Shown here: in pieces, positions 1 through 8,903 of the stretch
Layout: each line of letters opens with the position of its first letter
How positions within the stretch are numbered: position 1 is the stretch's first letter
Assembly: GCA_035556075.1 (NCBI GenBank)
Contig: DATMFQ010000030.1
Coordinates: 1-64,000, forward strand
DNA: 64,000 nt
Direction of reading: 5' to 3'
Origin: 73-13 sp035556075
GTDB taxonomy: Bacteria; Actinomycetota; Actinomycetes; Actinomycetales; Microbacteriaceae
Made by a program: the position numbers and the translations under genes
Notes under the pieces: generated by a model
Seen by the model: only the letters and a program-made list of their open reading frames with translations
Told to the model about the DNA's origin: nothing
Database searches by the model: none

Positions 1-225
1 GCGATGCCGCTCAAGGAGTTCGAGCTGCTCGAGTACTTCCTGCGCAACAGCGGCCGCGTGCTGACCCGCGGCCAGCTGATCGACCGCGTGTGGGGCGCCG
101 ACTACGTGGGCGACACGAAGACGCTCGACGTCCACGTGAAGCGCCTGCGCGCCAAGATCGAGGACGACCCCGCGCACCCCACCGTCCTCACGACGGTGCG
201 AGGACTGGGCTACAAGTACGCCTAG
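1..225 (+). CDS. OmpR/PhoB-family response regulator, C-terminal end (RegX3-like)
   Basis: Only the C-terminal winged-helix DNA-binding domain is inside the window; the start and receiver domain lie to the left. The visible part has the family pattern: a KEFELLEYF helix, a VLTRGQLIDRVWG turn, the TLDVHVKRLRAKIE recognition helix and the terminal GLGYKY hairpin. The frame stays open from base 1 to the stop at 223-225. It converges on a phosphoglycerate mutase gene; regX3 and gpm genes are neighbours in other actinobacteria (in Mycobacterium as gpm1-senX3-regX3), so a phosphate-sensing RegX3 orthologue is likely, but the receiver is missing and another PhoB-type regulator is possible. Confidence 0.8.
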   Translation, partial: AMPLKEFELLEYFLRNSGRVLTRGQLIDRVWGADYVGDTKTLDVHVKRLRAKIEDDPAHPTVLTTVRGLGYKYA

Positions 226-237
226 GCCCGCGGGAAG

Positions 238-300
238 CGCTGGGCGTGACGTTTCGGGGCCGAAAACCGCGGATCGACCCCGCGAACGTCACTGCCAGCG
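238..300. terminator. Long imperfect inverted repeat between convergent genes
   Basis: Arms at 238-253 and 285-300 match at 14 of 16 positions (CGCTGG..GTGACGTT against its complement) around a 31-base centre. It fills the gap between the convergent regulator and gpmA, so a bidirectional terminator is the simplest reading. The wide loop is unusual for an intrinsic terminator, and no T-run follows. Confidence 0.4.
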
Positions 301-303
301 TTC

Positions 304-1047
304 TCAGCGGCCCTGGTTGGCGACCGCGGCGATCGCGGCCGCGGCGGCCTCGGGATCGAGGTACTGGCCGCCGCGCTGCGTGGGCTTGAGGTCGTCGTCG
401 AGCTCGTAGACCAGCGGGATGCCGGTGGGGATGTTGAGGCCGACGACCTCGTCCTCGCCGAGCCCGTCGAGGTGCTTCACGAGCGCGCGCAGCGAGTTGC
501 CGTGCGCGGTGACGAGCACCGTCTTGTCGGCGCGCAGGTCGGGCACGATCTGGTCGTACCAGTACGGCAGCATCCGCACGAGCACGTCGGCCAGGCACTC
601 GGTGCGCGGCAGCAGCTCGCTGGGCAGGTCGGCGTAGCGGGCGTCGCCGGCCTGGCTGAACTCGGAGTCGTCGTCGAGCGCCGGCGGCGGCGTGGAGTAC
701 GAGCGACGCCACGTCATGAACTGCTCCTCGCCGAACTCCTCGAGGGTGGCCTTCTTGTCCTTGCCCTGGAGGGCGCCGTAGTGGCGCTCGTTGAGGCGCC
801 AGCTGCGGTGCACCGGCAGCCAGAGCCGGTCGGCCGCCTCGAGCGCGAGATTCGCCGTCTGGATCGCGCGGCTCAGCACGCTCGTGTGGAGCACGTCGGG
901 GCGCAGCCCGCTCTCCCGCAGCAGTTCGCCAGCACGGCGGGCCTCGACGGTCCCTCGCTCGGTGAGTCGCACATCGACCCAGCCGGTGAAGCGATTTTGC
1001 TCGTTCCACTCCGACTGACCGTGGCGCAGGAGGACAAGGGTGCTCAT
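304..1047 (-). CDS. gpmA: 2,3-bisphosphoglycerate-dependent phosphoglycerate mutase
   Basis: Interconverts 3- and 2-phosphoglycerate in glycolysis and gluconeogenesis (cytosolic). The protein is 247 residues, normal for dPGM. It opens with the catalytic LVLLRHGQSEWN motif, whose His is phosphorylated, and carries the second active-site His in VLVTAHGNSLRALVKHL. The frame stays open upstream, but ATG 1047 puts the RHG motif about nine residues from the start as in the family; a GGAGG lies almost against this ATG, closer than usual. The gene converges with the RegX3-like regulator, a neighbourhood known from other actinobacteria. Confidence 0.95.
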   Translation of the reverse strand: MSTLVLLRHGQSEWNEQNRFTGWVDVRLTERGTVEARRAGELLRESGLRPDVLHTSVLSRAIQTANLALEAADRLWLPVHRSWRLNERHYGALQGKDKKATLEEFGEEQFMTWRRSYSTPPPALDDDSEFSQAGDARYADLPSELLPRTECLADVLVRMLPYWYDQIVPDLRADKTVLVTAHGNSLRALVKHLDGLGEDEVVGLNIPTGIPLVYELDDDLKPTQRGGQYLDPEAAAAAIAAVANQGR

Positions 1048-1110
1048 GCCTCCAGCGTACGTGGCTCCACCGACACGACGCGCACCACCGGCGGACACCG
1101 CAGCGCTCGA

Positions 1111-2304
1111 TCAGCGTCGGCGCGCGAACGCGAGGTGCACGCCGTAGAGCGCCGCGACGAGGAGCCCCAGCGCGGCAGTGATGAGGAATGCGACGGTGAA
1201 GTCCGTCCCGGCCGCGATGAATCCGACGGCGAGCGCCCCGAGCCCGGTGCCGGTATCGAAGCCGATGTTCCACGCGGCGCTCGCCGTGTCACGGAGGCGA
1301 GCCGGGACGGCCGCGAAGGACACGACGAGCGTGAGGTTCTGCAAGGCGCCGTAGGCGGTCCCGAGGAGCAGCACCCCCACCATGAGCATGGCCACGGTCG
1401 GTGGTGATGTCCCAACCGACCAGGCGATGAGGACGATCCCGGTGGCCCCGATGAGGAAGAGCGGGATGACGAAGAGCGCCGGCCCATACCGGTCGGCCAG
1501 GCCGCCGGCGAGCCAGCGGCTGAGGGCGGTCATGACCGTGAAGACGAAGAGCGCGAGCATGACGACGAGCGCGGAGAAGCCGAGTTGCGGCGCAAAGGTC
1601 AGCAGCGCGCCGCCGGGTGTCGTGATCGCCAGCAAGACGAGCATCGGCACGGCAAGGGCCAGGAATGCGCGCCCGCGGCCGACGACCGGCTCCGCCGCCG
1701 CGGTGGTCTGGTCAGCCACAGCTAGACGATCAAGGCGCGCGCCGAGCCGGAGCGTGACCGGGATGGCGAGCACGGGGAGCGCGCCGAGTGCGAATACCAC
1801 CCAGAACTCGAAGAACTCCGCGACAAATGCCGACGTCGGGACGAAGAGGGTCTGCGGCACCGCGATCGCCAGCCCGTAGATGCCGATGGCGCGGCCGCGG
1901 TGCGACGGCGCGATGAGGCGCACCACGGCGCTCGAGCCGCACACAGTCAGGATGGCGAAGCCCGCCCCGCGGATCGCCGACAGCGCGAGCAGGGCCGGCA
2001 GCGCGTCCGTCAGGATGTACAGCGCCGAGGGCGCCCCGAGCAGCACTACCCCGGCCGTGAGGACGACTCGCCAGCCGAGGGTCCTGAGCGCCCACGGCAC
2101 CGCGGTTTGGACGAGGACGGTCGCGATGAGCAGCACCGCGTTGACGAGCCCGGCCCCGCCCTCATCGGCGCCGCCGTGTCTCGCCCACAGTGGCGCGGTG
2201 GGGAGCAACAGCGCGAACCCGGCAAAGCCGAGCGCCGTCATCACCAGCAGTGCCGGCATGCCTGGCGCACGCCAGATCGACACTGGTGTCGGTTGCTCCC
2301 GCAT
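1111..2304 (-). CDS. MFS transporter
   Basis: A 397-residue integral membrane protein with about twelve hydrophobic segments in two halves, and a basic loop (FALLLPTAPLWARHGG region, then LADRYGP) typical of major facilitator drug or sugar efflux proteins. Substrate cannot be read from the sequence. ATG 2304 (MREQPTPVS) was chosen because hydrophobic sequence begins soon after it; the open frame upstream is Arg/Ser-rich and reads like non-coding sequence. It lies downstream of a small conserved gene on the same strand with a 61-base gap and may be co-transcribed. Confidence 0.85.
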   Translation of the reverse strand: MREQPTPVSIWRAPGMPALLVMTALGFAGFALLLPTAPLWARHGGADEGGAGLVNAVLLIATVLVQTAVPWALRTLGWRVVLTAGVVLLGAPSALYILTDALPALLALSAIRGAGFAILTVCGSSAVVRLIAPSHRGRAIGIYGLAIAVPQTLFVPTSAFVAEFFEFWVVFALGALPVLAIPVTLRLGARLDRLAVADQTTAAAEPVVGRGRAFLALAVPMLVLLAITTPGGALLTFAPQLGFSALVVMLALFVFTVMTALSRWLAGGLADRYGPALFVIPLFLIGATGIVLIAWSVGTSPPTVAMLMVGVLLLGTAYGALQNLTLVVSFAAVPARLRDTASAAWNIGFDTGTGLGALAVGFIAAGTDFTVAFLITAALGLLVAALYGVHLAFARRR

Positions 2305-2365
2305 TCGTCCAGTCTGTCCTGTGTCGAGGCCGGTCGCGGACGGGGCACCCACGCGGGGATGTCGC

Positions 2366-2842
2366 TCAGGCACCGGGCAGCGGGTGGATGAGCAGCTCCG
2401 CCCGCTCGGCGAGGTAGGCGCAGAGGTCCGCGACCCCCGCCTCGCCCGGCGCGCACGGTCTCGCCTCGAAGTTGACGGTGTCCCCCTCCCGGCAGCCGCC
2501 GCGCCTGGCCGCGAGCGCGAGCTCATGATGCTTGGTGATCGCGTCGGCGACGACGCTGCGCCGCCGATCGGTGCCCGCGACCCGGATGACCCGCCCGGTA
2601 TGCAGCAGCTGACCCGTCGGGGTCAGCAGGAATGCGCCGAGCCGCCAGACGCGGCCCACCGGCCGAATCCTGGCTGGTCGCGGGAGGAGGCCGAGCATTC
2701 GTCGCGGCGGGGTGTAGATGCCGAGCGCCTCGTCCCGCGCGCCCGCGGCGGCAAGCCGCTCGGCGAGAGCCGGCACTCCTCGGCCTGCGCAATCGAACAG
2801 CTTGGCCTGACTGTCCGCGGGCACTGCGTCGTCGCGGCTCAT
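2366..2842 (-). CDS. Conserved actinobacterial hypothetical protein
   Basis: A 158-residue soluble protein. It has a recognisable core (LGIYTPPRRMLGL, then LLTPTGQLLHTGRVIRV, and an AYLAERAELLIHPLPGA end) that I associate with a protein family common in Microbacteriaceae and sometimes labelled glutaminase; I see no glutaminase catalytic motif and do not adopt that name. No signal peptide or membrane segment is visible. ATG 2842 was chosen (MSRDDAVPADS) because the residues before it look unlike protein. It shares a strand with the downstream MFS gene. Confidence 0.6.
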   Translation of the reverse strand: MSRDDAVPADSQAKLFDCAGRGVPALAERLAAAGARDEALGIYTPPRRMLGLLPRPARIRPVGRVWRLGAFLLTPTGQLLHTGRVIRVAGTDRRRSVVADAITKHHELALAARRGGCREGDTVNFEARPCAPGEAGVADLCAYLAERAELLIHPLPGA

Positions 2843-3024
2843 GCCTGGATGGTACCGCCGGGCGTCGCCGAGCGGCCGCTGCGGGTCGTCGATCAGCTGC
2901 CTCACGCCAAGCAATGCCGAGAATGGTCACGACCGTGAGCGCAGCCCCGGAGACGCCCGGTCCCACCGAACCCACTCCCCACCAACCCGGGGTGTACAGG
3001 TGTCCCCGCCGAAGGAATAACCTC

Positions 3025-3600
3025 ATGAGACGACTGCACCTCGCCGCCGCGACAGCCGCCACGGCGCTGGCCCTCGTGCTCACCGGCTGCGCCACGCCCG
3101 AGCCGGGACCAACGCCCGCTGCGTCAGCGCTCCTCGCCGAGCACGACCTGGACGACTTGTCCACGATGGAGCTCATCAACAAGCTCGATCAGATGAGGGT
3201 GATCGACCGACCGACCGAGTTCATCGCCTCAGTACGGCCCGATGCACTGCTCATCACGGACGGTGTCCACGAGGAATCGTTCGCGATGCCGGAGGAGGTG
3301 ACGTATGTCTCGGTCGCACCATTCGTCGAGCAAACGCACGATTGCTACTTCCACAGCCTGACGACGTGCCGAGGCGAGCTCTCGGGGCAGCAGATCGACG
3401 TGCGCATCCTGGATGCGGCCAGCGGTGCGACCCTCGTCGACGAGTCGACGACGACGTTTGACAACGGGTTCGCAGGGTTCTGGCTGCCGCGAGACATCAC
3501 CGGGACGATTGAAGTGACCTACGACGGCAAGACCGGATCCACGCCGTTTTCTACGGCAACTGGCGCCGCCAGCTGCATCACCACGCTACGGCTCACGTAA
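3025..3600 (+). CDS. CueP-family copper-binding lipoprotein
   Basis: Predicted surface-anchored metal-binding lipoprotein of 191 residues. The N-terminus is a lipoprotein signal with LVLTGC lipobox (Cys22 lipidated). The mature part has the CueP signature THDCYFHSLTTC, giving Cys107 and Cys115, and a third Cys at about 184 near the C-terminus (SCITTLRLT); three conserved Cys bind copper in Salmonella CueP. The stretch TTFDNGFAGFWLPRDI is also family-typical. GAAGGA lies 8 bases before ATG 3025. The role in copper storage or delivery outside the membrane is inferred from the family; no copper regulator or ATPase gene adjoins it here. Confidence 0.85.
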   Translation: MRRLHLAAATAATALALVLTGCATPEPGPTPAASALLAEHDLDDLSTMELINKLDQMRVIDRPTEFIASVRPDALLITDGVHEESFAMPEEVTYVSVAPFVEQTHDCYFHSLTTCRGELSGQQIDVRILDAASGATLVDESTTTFDNGFAGFWLPRDITGTIEVTYDGKTGSTPFSTATGAASCITTLRLT

Positions 3601-3796
3601 CGGGCGCGAGCTCGGTCGCCGATCGACGGCGTCACCTCATTCGCGACCCGGTGCGGCACGGTCGACCTTGTCTGCGAACTGGTCGGCGACCAGGCATCTG
3701 TGTCGCTAACGGCTGCCGACGCGCAACAGATCGAGGGCCCATGCGCCGAATGCGACCTATGCGACCTATGCGACGACGCTGACCCCTGCACCTCGT
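3601..3796 (+). other. Gene-poor stretch with a Cys-rich open remnant and 9-bp repeat
   Basis: The frame of the preceding lipoprotein gene continues open past its stop and reads like protein (FATRCGTVDLVCELVGDQ, then a Cys-rich CAECDLCDLCDDADPC). Part of the Cys-rich piece comes from a 9-base tandem unit ATGCGACCT around 3746-3772. I find no convincing start or ribosome site. It may be the end of a lost or foreign gene at the edge of the islet that follows; it could equally be chance. Confidence 0.25.
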
Positions 3797-4516
3797 CTAC
3801 GGCAATAACAGGTCTGGCCGGACCACCTGTCCGCGCAGACCCGCCTCGATGTCTTTCACATCCGGGTTGTACCCGGACCTACGTCGCACTTCCTTGCGAA
3901 TTGCGTCAAGCACTGCCGTCGACTGCAAGACCTCAGCGAGCGCCTGTGGCGCGGTCGCGGCCTGCTGCCGCCACAGATCACCGATGGTCTGCCGCTTGAG
4001 GGCCGATCGGTGCAGATGGAACAGGCGCACGACCTTCTTTGCCGACGGCTCGTCACTGAGCACGTCGACCTCGAGAGCCAGCGTGGTCACAACCTGCTGT
4101 CCCGTGGCGGCCCGCACGTTATATGCCTGCCAGATTCGTCCGTTCGTGAGGATCACCCACTCGAGACCCTCCTTCACGGCGTAGGTCTCCACTTGGCGCA
4201 GATGCCGCGCATTCAAGTCCTGCGCTGCGCGTTTGACCTCAATGAATGCGACCAGCTGTTGATCGATACGGATTCCATAATCGGCAAATTCTCCGCGGAC
4301 CGCGAATTCTGTTGTGAGGTCGGCGTAGCGGTCGTACCCGAGCACCGTGCAGAGGAAGTCCGTCACGAGCAACCTGGTGTCGCCCTCATTCGCGTCTCGG
4401 TCGACGAGGTCCGCGAGCGGCTTGTGGAATCGCCGCAACGCTGACTTGATCTGGTCCTTCGCCTCAGCCTCCCACTTCGGTCCGCTGGGCTTGCGCGCGA
4501 CTGCCACATCACTCAT
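3797..4516 (-). CDS. Stand-alone HsdR N-terminal-type PD-(D/E)XK nuclease domain protein
   Basis: A 239-residue protein resembling the nuclease domain at the N-terminus of type I restriction HsdR subunits, without the helicase part. The core fits PD-(D/E)XK: an acidic residue in LTTEFAVRG, Asp in FADYGIRID, then FIEVKRA giving the E-x-K pair, and Gln in HLRQVETYA. ATG 4516 (MSDVAVARK) has GGGAGGGG about 8 bases upstream; a TTG further upstream is less likely. Such lone domains are widespread in genomic islets and their role is uncertain; nucleic-acid cleavage is inferred from the motif only. Its neighbour is a DUF3800 protein, and both have lower GC than the genes around them. Confidence 0.7.
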   Translation of the reverse strand: MSDVAVARKPSGPKWEAEAKDQIKSALRRFHKPLADLVDRDANEGDTRLLVTDFLCTVLGYDRYADLTTEFAVRGEFADYGIRIDQQLVAFIEVKRAAQDLNARHLRQVETYAVKEGLEWVILTNGRIWQAYNVRAATGQQVVTTLALEVDVLSDEPSAKKVVRLFHLHRSALKRQTIGDLWRQQAATAPQALAEVLQSTAVLDAIRKEVRRRSGYNPDVKDIEAGLRGQVVRPDLLLP

Positions 4517-4674
4517 CGACGGTTCCCCTCCCAAGAGCCTCCTGGCCCCTCATTCCCCGGAGCCTAGCCAGGACGACGCCTGGGGTCTACCCAGGCCCCC
4601 ACTCGCTCGCACGGGAAGGATCACGGGTGGGGACGCCGAGCAGCAACCTCGAAACGCAATACCCGCGAGCGACG

Positions 4675-5574
4675 CTATGGCTGATTCTTCTCGGCCGCCG
4701 CACGAAGCTTCCGGAGTGCATCCTCAGGAATCGTTGCACCGATCCGTTGACCATCAACGTGGGGGAACAGCCTCCGCTCTCGACTGAAGACTGTGGAATG
4801 GTGGATATCCCCGATTGCACGGTGATGAAGGTGGACCTTTGACTCGTGGGTAAACGCCCCACGGACTGCGTCAACCCAGCTCCCGGTTATCCAGCCAAAT
4901 TCTGAGCGTTCGATGAGCTGGTAGTCGACGGCGCGTGACACACAAGCTGCGATCCAGTCGGCAAACTGGATGTTCGCGCTCACCACACTGTCGAGATGCA
5001 TCGGCGGCTCGACAATCCGCTTCATCTCCTCAAATTCGCCCGCGCGGCTAAACATGTGCGCGTACATCGTCGGCATCCGCTCAATCCGCTGCTTCTCGTT
5101 CACTTGATCGAGCATCGCGAGCAGGTGCTTGTGCTGGGACTCTGCGTGTCGGGCGAGCCGGTTGAGCGTTTCCTTCATCGCTGCGGATTCGCGACCGATT
5201 TGGTCGAGCCGTGTCTGCTTGGGGGTCCCGATCGGTTTCTCATCGACGTAGTAGAAGAGGTTTCCACCAATGGAGCGCAGACGGCGCACCAGCGAGTTGA
5301 ATACACGAATCTGCTGTGGATAGTTCCGGAGTGTGGCTTCGCGGAAGATCGCCGACCCCTTCTTCTCCCATTGCGCCGGGCGCTCACTGGCTGCGAGCTC
5401 ACCGGCGAATACCCTTCGCTTTTCCTCGGTAACCCACGCCCCGAAGCGCCGCGCCTCGGCAACAGGCAACACGAATCCGGCATAACCGAAGGCAGGGCTC
5501 GTGTTGAAACGGGGATCCGCCTTCGATATGAACGCGCCAGTTTCACCGATTTCGTCGAGATAGGCCAGGAGCAT
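4675..5574 (-). CDS. DUF3800 domain protein
   Basis: A 299-residue protein starting MLLAYLDEIGETG, the N-terminal acidic signature of DUF3800 (usually Y/F-x-DESG), with a later aspartate-containing helix (NIQFADWIAACVSRAVDYQL) that is the second conserved element. The family is thought to have an RNase H-like fold and is frequent in mobile and defence-linked islets; no activity is firmly assigned. The gene lies upstream of the HsdR-N-like gene on the same strand with a 158-base gap. Codon use is less GC-biased than in neighbouring nrdF, consistent with acquisition. ATG 5574 is the first start in the frame. Confidence 0.7.
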   Translation of the reverse strand: MLLAYLDEIGETGAFISKADPRFNTSPAFGYAGFVLPVAEARRFGAWVTEEKRRVFAGELAASERPAQWEKKGSAIFREATLRNYPQQIRVFNSLVRRLRSIGGNLFYYVDEKPIGTPKQTRLDQIGRESAAMKETLNRLARHAESQHKHLLAMLDQVNEKQRIERMPTMYAHMFSRAGEFEEMKRIVEPPMHLDSVVSANIQFADWIAACVSRAVDYQLIERSEFGWITGSWVDAVRGAFTHESKVHLHHRAIGDIHHSTVFSRERRLFPHVDGQRIGATIPEDALRKLRAAAEKNQP

Positions 5575-5603
5575 TCGTCAATCCCGGCAACGACCACCGA
5601 CAC

Positions 5604-5631
5604 GAGAGCCCGCGCTCACGCGCGGGCTCTC
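5604..5631 (-). terminator. Hairpin downstream of nrdF
   Basis: A perfect 11-bp stem, GAGAGCCCGCG with CGCGGGCTCTC around a 6-base loop, lying about 90 bases beyond the nrdF stop. It probably ends nrdHIEF transcription. No strong T-run is present, which is common in high-GC actinobacteria. Confidence 0.65.
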
Positions 5632-5722
5632 CGAATCGGCGCTCAGAGGTCTATTGCACCCTCCGCTACCGGAAGTCATGGTAGCCGACAGTGCGGACAT
5701 CCAACAGCGTGCGTTCGGTCGC

Positions 5723-6697
5723 CTAGAACTCCCAGTCCTCGTCCTCCGTGTCGACGGCCTTGCCGATGACGTACGAGGAGCCCGACCCCGAGAAGAAGTC
5801 GTGGTTCTCGTCCGCGTTCGGGCTGAGGGCCGAGAGGATCGCCGGGGAGACGTCCGTGACGGTCTTCGGGAACATCGGCTCGTAGCCGAGATTCATGAGC
5901 GCCTTGTTCGCGTTGTAGTGGAGGAACTTCTTCACATCGGGGGTGAGTCCGACCTCGTCGTACAGGTCGGCGGTGTACTCCACTTCGTTGTCGTAGAGCT
6001 CGTACAGGAAGCTGAAGGTGTAGTCCTTCATCGCCTCTCGCTCCTCCGGCGACGCCGACTCGATCTCGCGCTGGTACTTGTAGCCGATGTAGTACCCGTG
6101 CACGGCCTCGTCGCGGATGATGAGGCGGATGAGGTCGGCCGTGTTCGTGAGCTTCGCCCGCGAGCTCCAGTACATCGGCAGGTAGAAGCCGGAGTAGAAG
6201 AGGAACGACTCGAGCAGCGTCGAGGCGACCTTCCGCTTGAGTGAGGAGTCGCCCAGGTAGTCCTGGATGATGAGCCGCGCCTTCTTCTGCAGGTTGTCGT
6301 TCTCAACCGACCAGCGGAAGGCGGCGTCGATCTCCTCGCTCGAGGCAAGCGTGGAGAAGATGCTCGAGTAGCTCTTCGCGTGCACCGACTCCATGAACGC
6401 GATGTTCGTGTAGACGGCCTCCTCGTGCGGGGTGAGCGCATCCGGGATGAGCGAGACAGCGCCGACCGTGCCCTGCACGGTGTCGAGCAGGGTGAGCCCG
6501 GTGAAGACCCGCATCGTCAGGAGCTGCTCGACCGGGGTCAGCGTCGCCCACGACTGCACATCGTTCGACAGCGGCACCTTCTCCGGCAGCCAGAAGTTGC
6601 CGGTGAGGCGGTGCCACACCTCGAGGTCCTTCTCGTCCTCGATCTTGTTCCAGTTGATCGCCTCAACGTGGGTGAGGAGCTTGACGGCTTCAGTCAT
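5723..6697 (-). CDS. nrdF: Class Ib ribonucleotide reductase, beta subunit (radical-generating)
   Basis: Small R2F subunit holding the dimetal-tyrosyl radical cofactor that starts deoxynucleotide synthesis; works with NrdE and is loaded with help of NrdI. The 324-residue protein has the NrdF start (AINWNKIEDEKDLEVWHRLTGNFW), metal-ligand segments in MESVHAKSYSSIF and IRDEAVHGYYIGYKYQ, and a normal C-terminal tail (DEDWEF) for docking to NrdE. It is the last gene of nrdHIEF, 49 bases after nrdE. A purine run (GAAGAAGAAG) precedes ATG 6697. Confidence 0.97.
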   Translation of the reverse strand: MTEAVKLLTHVEAINWNKIEDEKDLEVWHRLTGNFWLPEKVPLSNDVQSWATLTPVEQLLTMRVFTGLTLLDTVQGTVGAVSLIPDALTPHEEAVYTNIAFMESVHAKSYSSIFSTLASSEEIDAAFRWSVENDNLQKKARLIIQDYLGDSSLKRKVASTLLESFLFYSGFYLPMYWSSRAKLTNTADLIRLIIRDEAVHGYYIGYKYQREIESASPEEREAMKDYTFSFLYELYDNEVEYTADLYDEVGLTPDVKKFLHYNANKALMNLGYEPMFPKTVTDVSPAILSALSPNADENHDFFSGSGSSYVIGKAVDTEDEDWEF

Positions 6698-6746
6698 CGT
6701 TCTTCTTCTTCGTCGTTATCTCTCAGGGATGAATGCGGCGCCCGCG

Positions 6747-8903
6747 TCACAGCATGCAGGAGACGCATTCGGCCATGTCGGTCCCCTCGAGCGCCAGCTG
6801 CCGGAGCCGGATGTAGTAGATCGTCTTGATCCCCTTCTTCCAGGCGTAGATCTGCGCCCGGTTGATGTCGCGGGTCGAGGCGGTGTCCTTGAAGAACAGC
6901 GTGAGCGAGAGACCCTGGTCGACGTGCTCGGTCGCCGCCGCGTACACGTCGATGATCTTCTCGTAGCCGATCTCGTAGGCGTCCTCGTAGTACTCGAGGT
7001 TGTCGTTCGTCATGAACGGCGCCGGGTAGTACACCCGCCCGAGCTTGCCCTCCTTGCGGATCTCGATCTTCGACGCGATCGGGTGGATCGACGACGTCGA
7101 GTTGTTGATGTACGAGATCGAGCCGGTCGGGGGGACCGCCTGCAGGTTCTGGTTGTAGATGCCGTCGCGCATGACGGCCTCCTTGAGCTGAGCCCAGTCC
7201 TCGCGGGTGGGCAGCTCGACGCCGGCCTTCGCGAAGAGCTCCTTCGCCTTCTCCGTCGTCGGCAGCCAGTCGCGCGTCACGTACTTGTCGAAGAATTCGC
7301 CGCTGGCGTACTTCGACCGCTCGAAGCCGTCGAAGGTGGTGCCGCGCTCGCGGGCGAGCTGGTTCGACGCCTTGAGCGCGTAGTGCAGCACCGCCGCGAA
7401 GTACGCCGAGGTGAAGTCGATCGACTCCTCCGAGCCGTAGTGGACGTGCTCGCGGGCGAGATAGCCGTGCAGGTTCATCTGGCCGAGGCCGATCGCGTGC
7501 GACTTGTCATTGCCGTACTCGATCGAGCGCACTGCCGAGATGTGCGACTGCTCGCTCACCGCATTCAGCCCACGGATCGCGATCTCGACCGTCTTCGCGA
7601 GGTTGCCGCCATCCATCGCGAGCGCGATGTTCATGCTCCCGAGGTTGCAGGAGATGTCCTTGCCAATCTGGTCGTAGCCGAGGTCCTCGTGGTAGGTCGT
7701 CGGGGTGTTGACCTGGAGGATCTCCGAGCAGAGGTTCGACATGTTGATGCGGCCGTCGATCGGGTTGGCCTTGTTGACCGTGTCCTCGAAGACCATGTAC
7801 GGGTACCCGGACTCGAACTGGATCTCCGCGAGGGTCTGGAAGAACTTGCGGGCGTTCAGCTTCGTCTTTTTGATCCGCGGGTCGTCGACCATCTCCTGGT
7901 ACTTCTCGCTCACCGAGATGTCGCCGAAGGGCACGCCGTACACGCGCTCGACGTCGTACGGGGAGAAGAGGTACATGTCCTCGTTGTTCCGCGCGAGATC
8001 GAACGTCACGTCGGGGATGACGACGCCGAGCGACAGCGTCTTGATCCGGATCTTCTCGTCCGCGTTCTCCCGCTTCGTGTCGAGGAATCGCATGATGTCC
8101 GGGTGGTGCGCGTGCAGGTACACGGCACCGGCACCCTGGCGGGCGCCGAGCTGGTTCGCGTAGCTGAAGGAGTCTTCGAGCAGCTTCATGACGGGGATGA
8201 CGCCGGAGGACTGGCCCTCGATCTGCTTGATCGGTGCGCCCGACTCCCGGATGTTCGACAGCAGGAGCGCGACGCCACCGCCGCGCTTCGACAGCTGCAG
8301 CGAGGAGTTGATGCCGCGGGCGATCGACTCCATGTTGTCCTCGACGCGCAGCAGGAAGCAGCTGACGAGCTCGCCACGCTGCGCCTTGCCGGCGTTGAGG
8401 AAGGTCGGGGTGGCGGGCTGGAAGCGGCCCGAGATGATCTCCTCGACCATCTCGGTCGCGATCGCCTCGTCGCCGGCGGCGAGCGTGAGGGCGGTCATGA
8501 CGACGCGGTCCTCGAAGCGCTCGAGGTAGCGCGAGCCGTCGAAGGTCTTCAGCGTGTAGCTCGTGTAGTACTTGAACGCACCAAGGAAGGTCGGGAAGCG
8601 GAACTTCTTCGAGTACGCGAGGTCGTGCAGGCGCTGCACGAACTCGGGCGTGTACTGGTCGAGCACCGCCTGCTCGTAGTAGCCCTTCTCGACGAGGTAG
8701 TCGAGGCGTTCCTTGAGCGAGTGGAAGAACACCGTGTTCTGGTTGACGTGCTGCAGGAAGAACTCCCGGGCCGCCTCACGGTCCTTGTCGAACTGGATCT
8801 TGCCGTCCGGTCCGTAGAGGTTGAGCATCGCATTGAGCGAGTGGTAGTCCATCTTTGCCCGCTCCCCGGTGCTGACGGGGGCGTCGATCACTGCCGCGTC
8901 CAA
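6747..8903 (-). CDS. nrdE: Class Ib ribonucleotide reductase, alpha subunit
   Basis: Catalytic large subunit reducing ribonucleoside diphosphates. The 718-residue length fits NrdE. Visible elements include the FQPATPTFLNAGK region, the active-site loop NLCSEIL, the barrel element SCNLGSMNIALAMDGG and the C-terminal redox pair in AECVSCML that NrdH reduces. TTG 8903 is taken as start because GGAG sits about 6 bases upstream, and other actinobacterial NrdE proteins extend beyond the internal ATG at 8852 (MDYHSLN). With that start the gene overlaps the end of nrdI by 16 bases, implying coupled translation. Confidence 0.95.
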   Translation of the reverse strand: MDAAVIDAPVSTGERAKMDYHSLNAMLNLYGPDGKIQFDKDREAAREFFLQHVNQNTVFFHSLKERLDYLVEKGYYEQAVLDQYTPEFVQRLHDLAYSKKFRFPTFLGAFKYYTSYTLKTFDGSRYLERFEDRVVMTALTLAAGDEAIATEMVEEIISGRFQPATPTFLNAGKAQRGELVSCFLLRVEDNMESIARGINSSLQLSKRGGGVALLLSNIRESGAPIKQIEGQSSGVIPVMKLLEDSFSYANQLGARQGAGAVYLHAHHPDIMRFLDTKRENADEKIRIKTLSLGVVIPDVTFDLARNNEDMYLFSPYDVERVYGVPFGDISVSEKYQEMVDDPRIKKTKLNARKFFQTLAEIQFESGYPYMVFEDTVNKANPIDGRINMSNLCSEILQVNTPTTYHEDLGYDQIGKDISCNLGSMNIALAMDGGNLAKTVEIAIRGLNAVSEQSHISAVRSIEYGNDKSHAIGLGQMNLHGYLAREHVHYGSEESIDFTSAYFAAVLHYALKASNQLARERGTTFDGFERSKYASGEFFDKYVTRDWLPTTEKAKELFAKAGVELPTREDWAQLKEAVMRDGIYNQNLQAVPPTGSISYINNSTSSIHPIASKIEIRKEGKLGRVYYPAPFMTNDNLEYYEDAYEIGYEKIIDVYAAATEHVDQGLSLTLFFKDTASTRDINRAQIYAWKKGIKTIYYIRLRQLALEGTDMAECVSCML

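Noticed and set aside
2990..3020. Copper-repressor operator before the CueP-type gene
   Set aside because: G/C-rich symmetry around GGGGTGTACAGG is too weak to match a CsoR or CueR site with confidence.
3739..3775. Possible CRISPR or regulatory repeat
   Set aside because: Fewer than three copies of a 9-base unit without spacers; simple tandem duplication.
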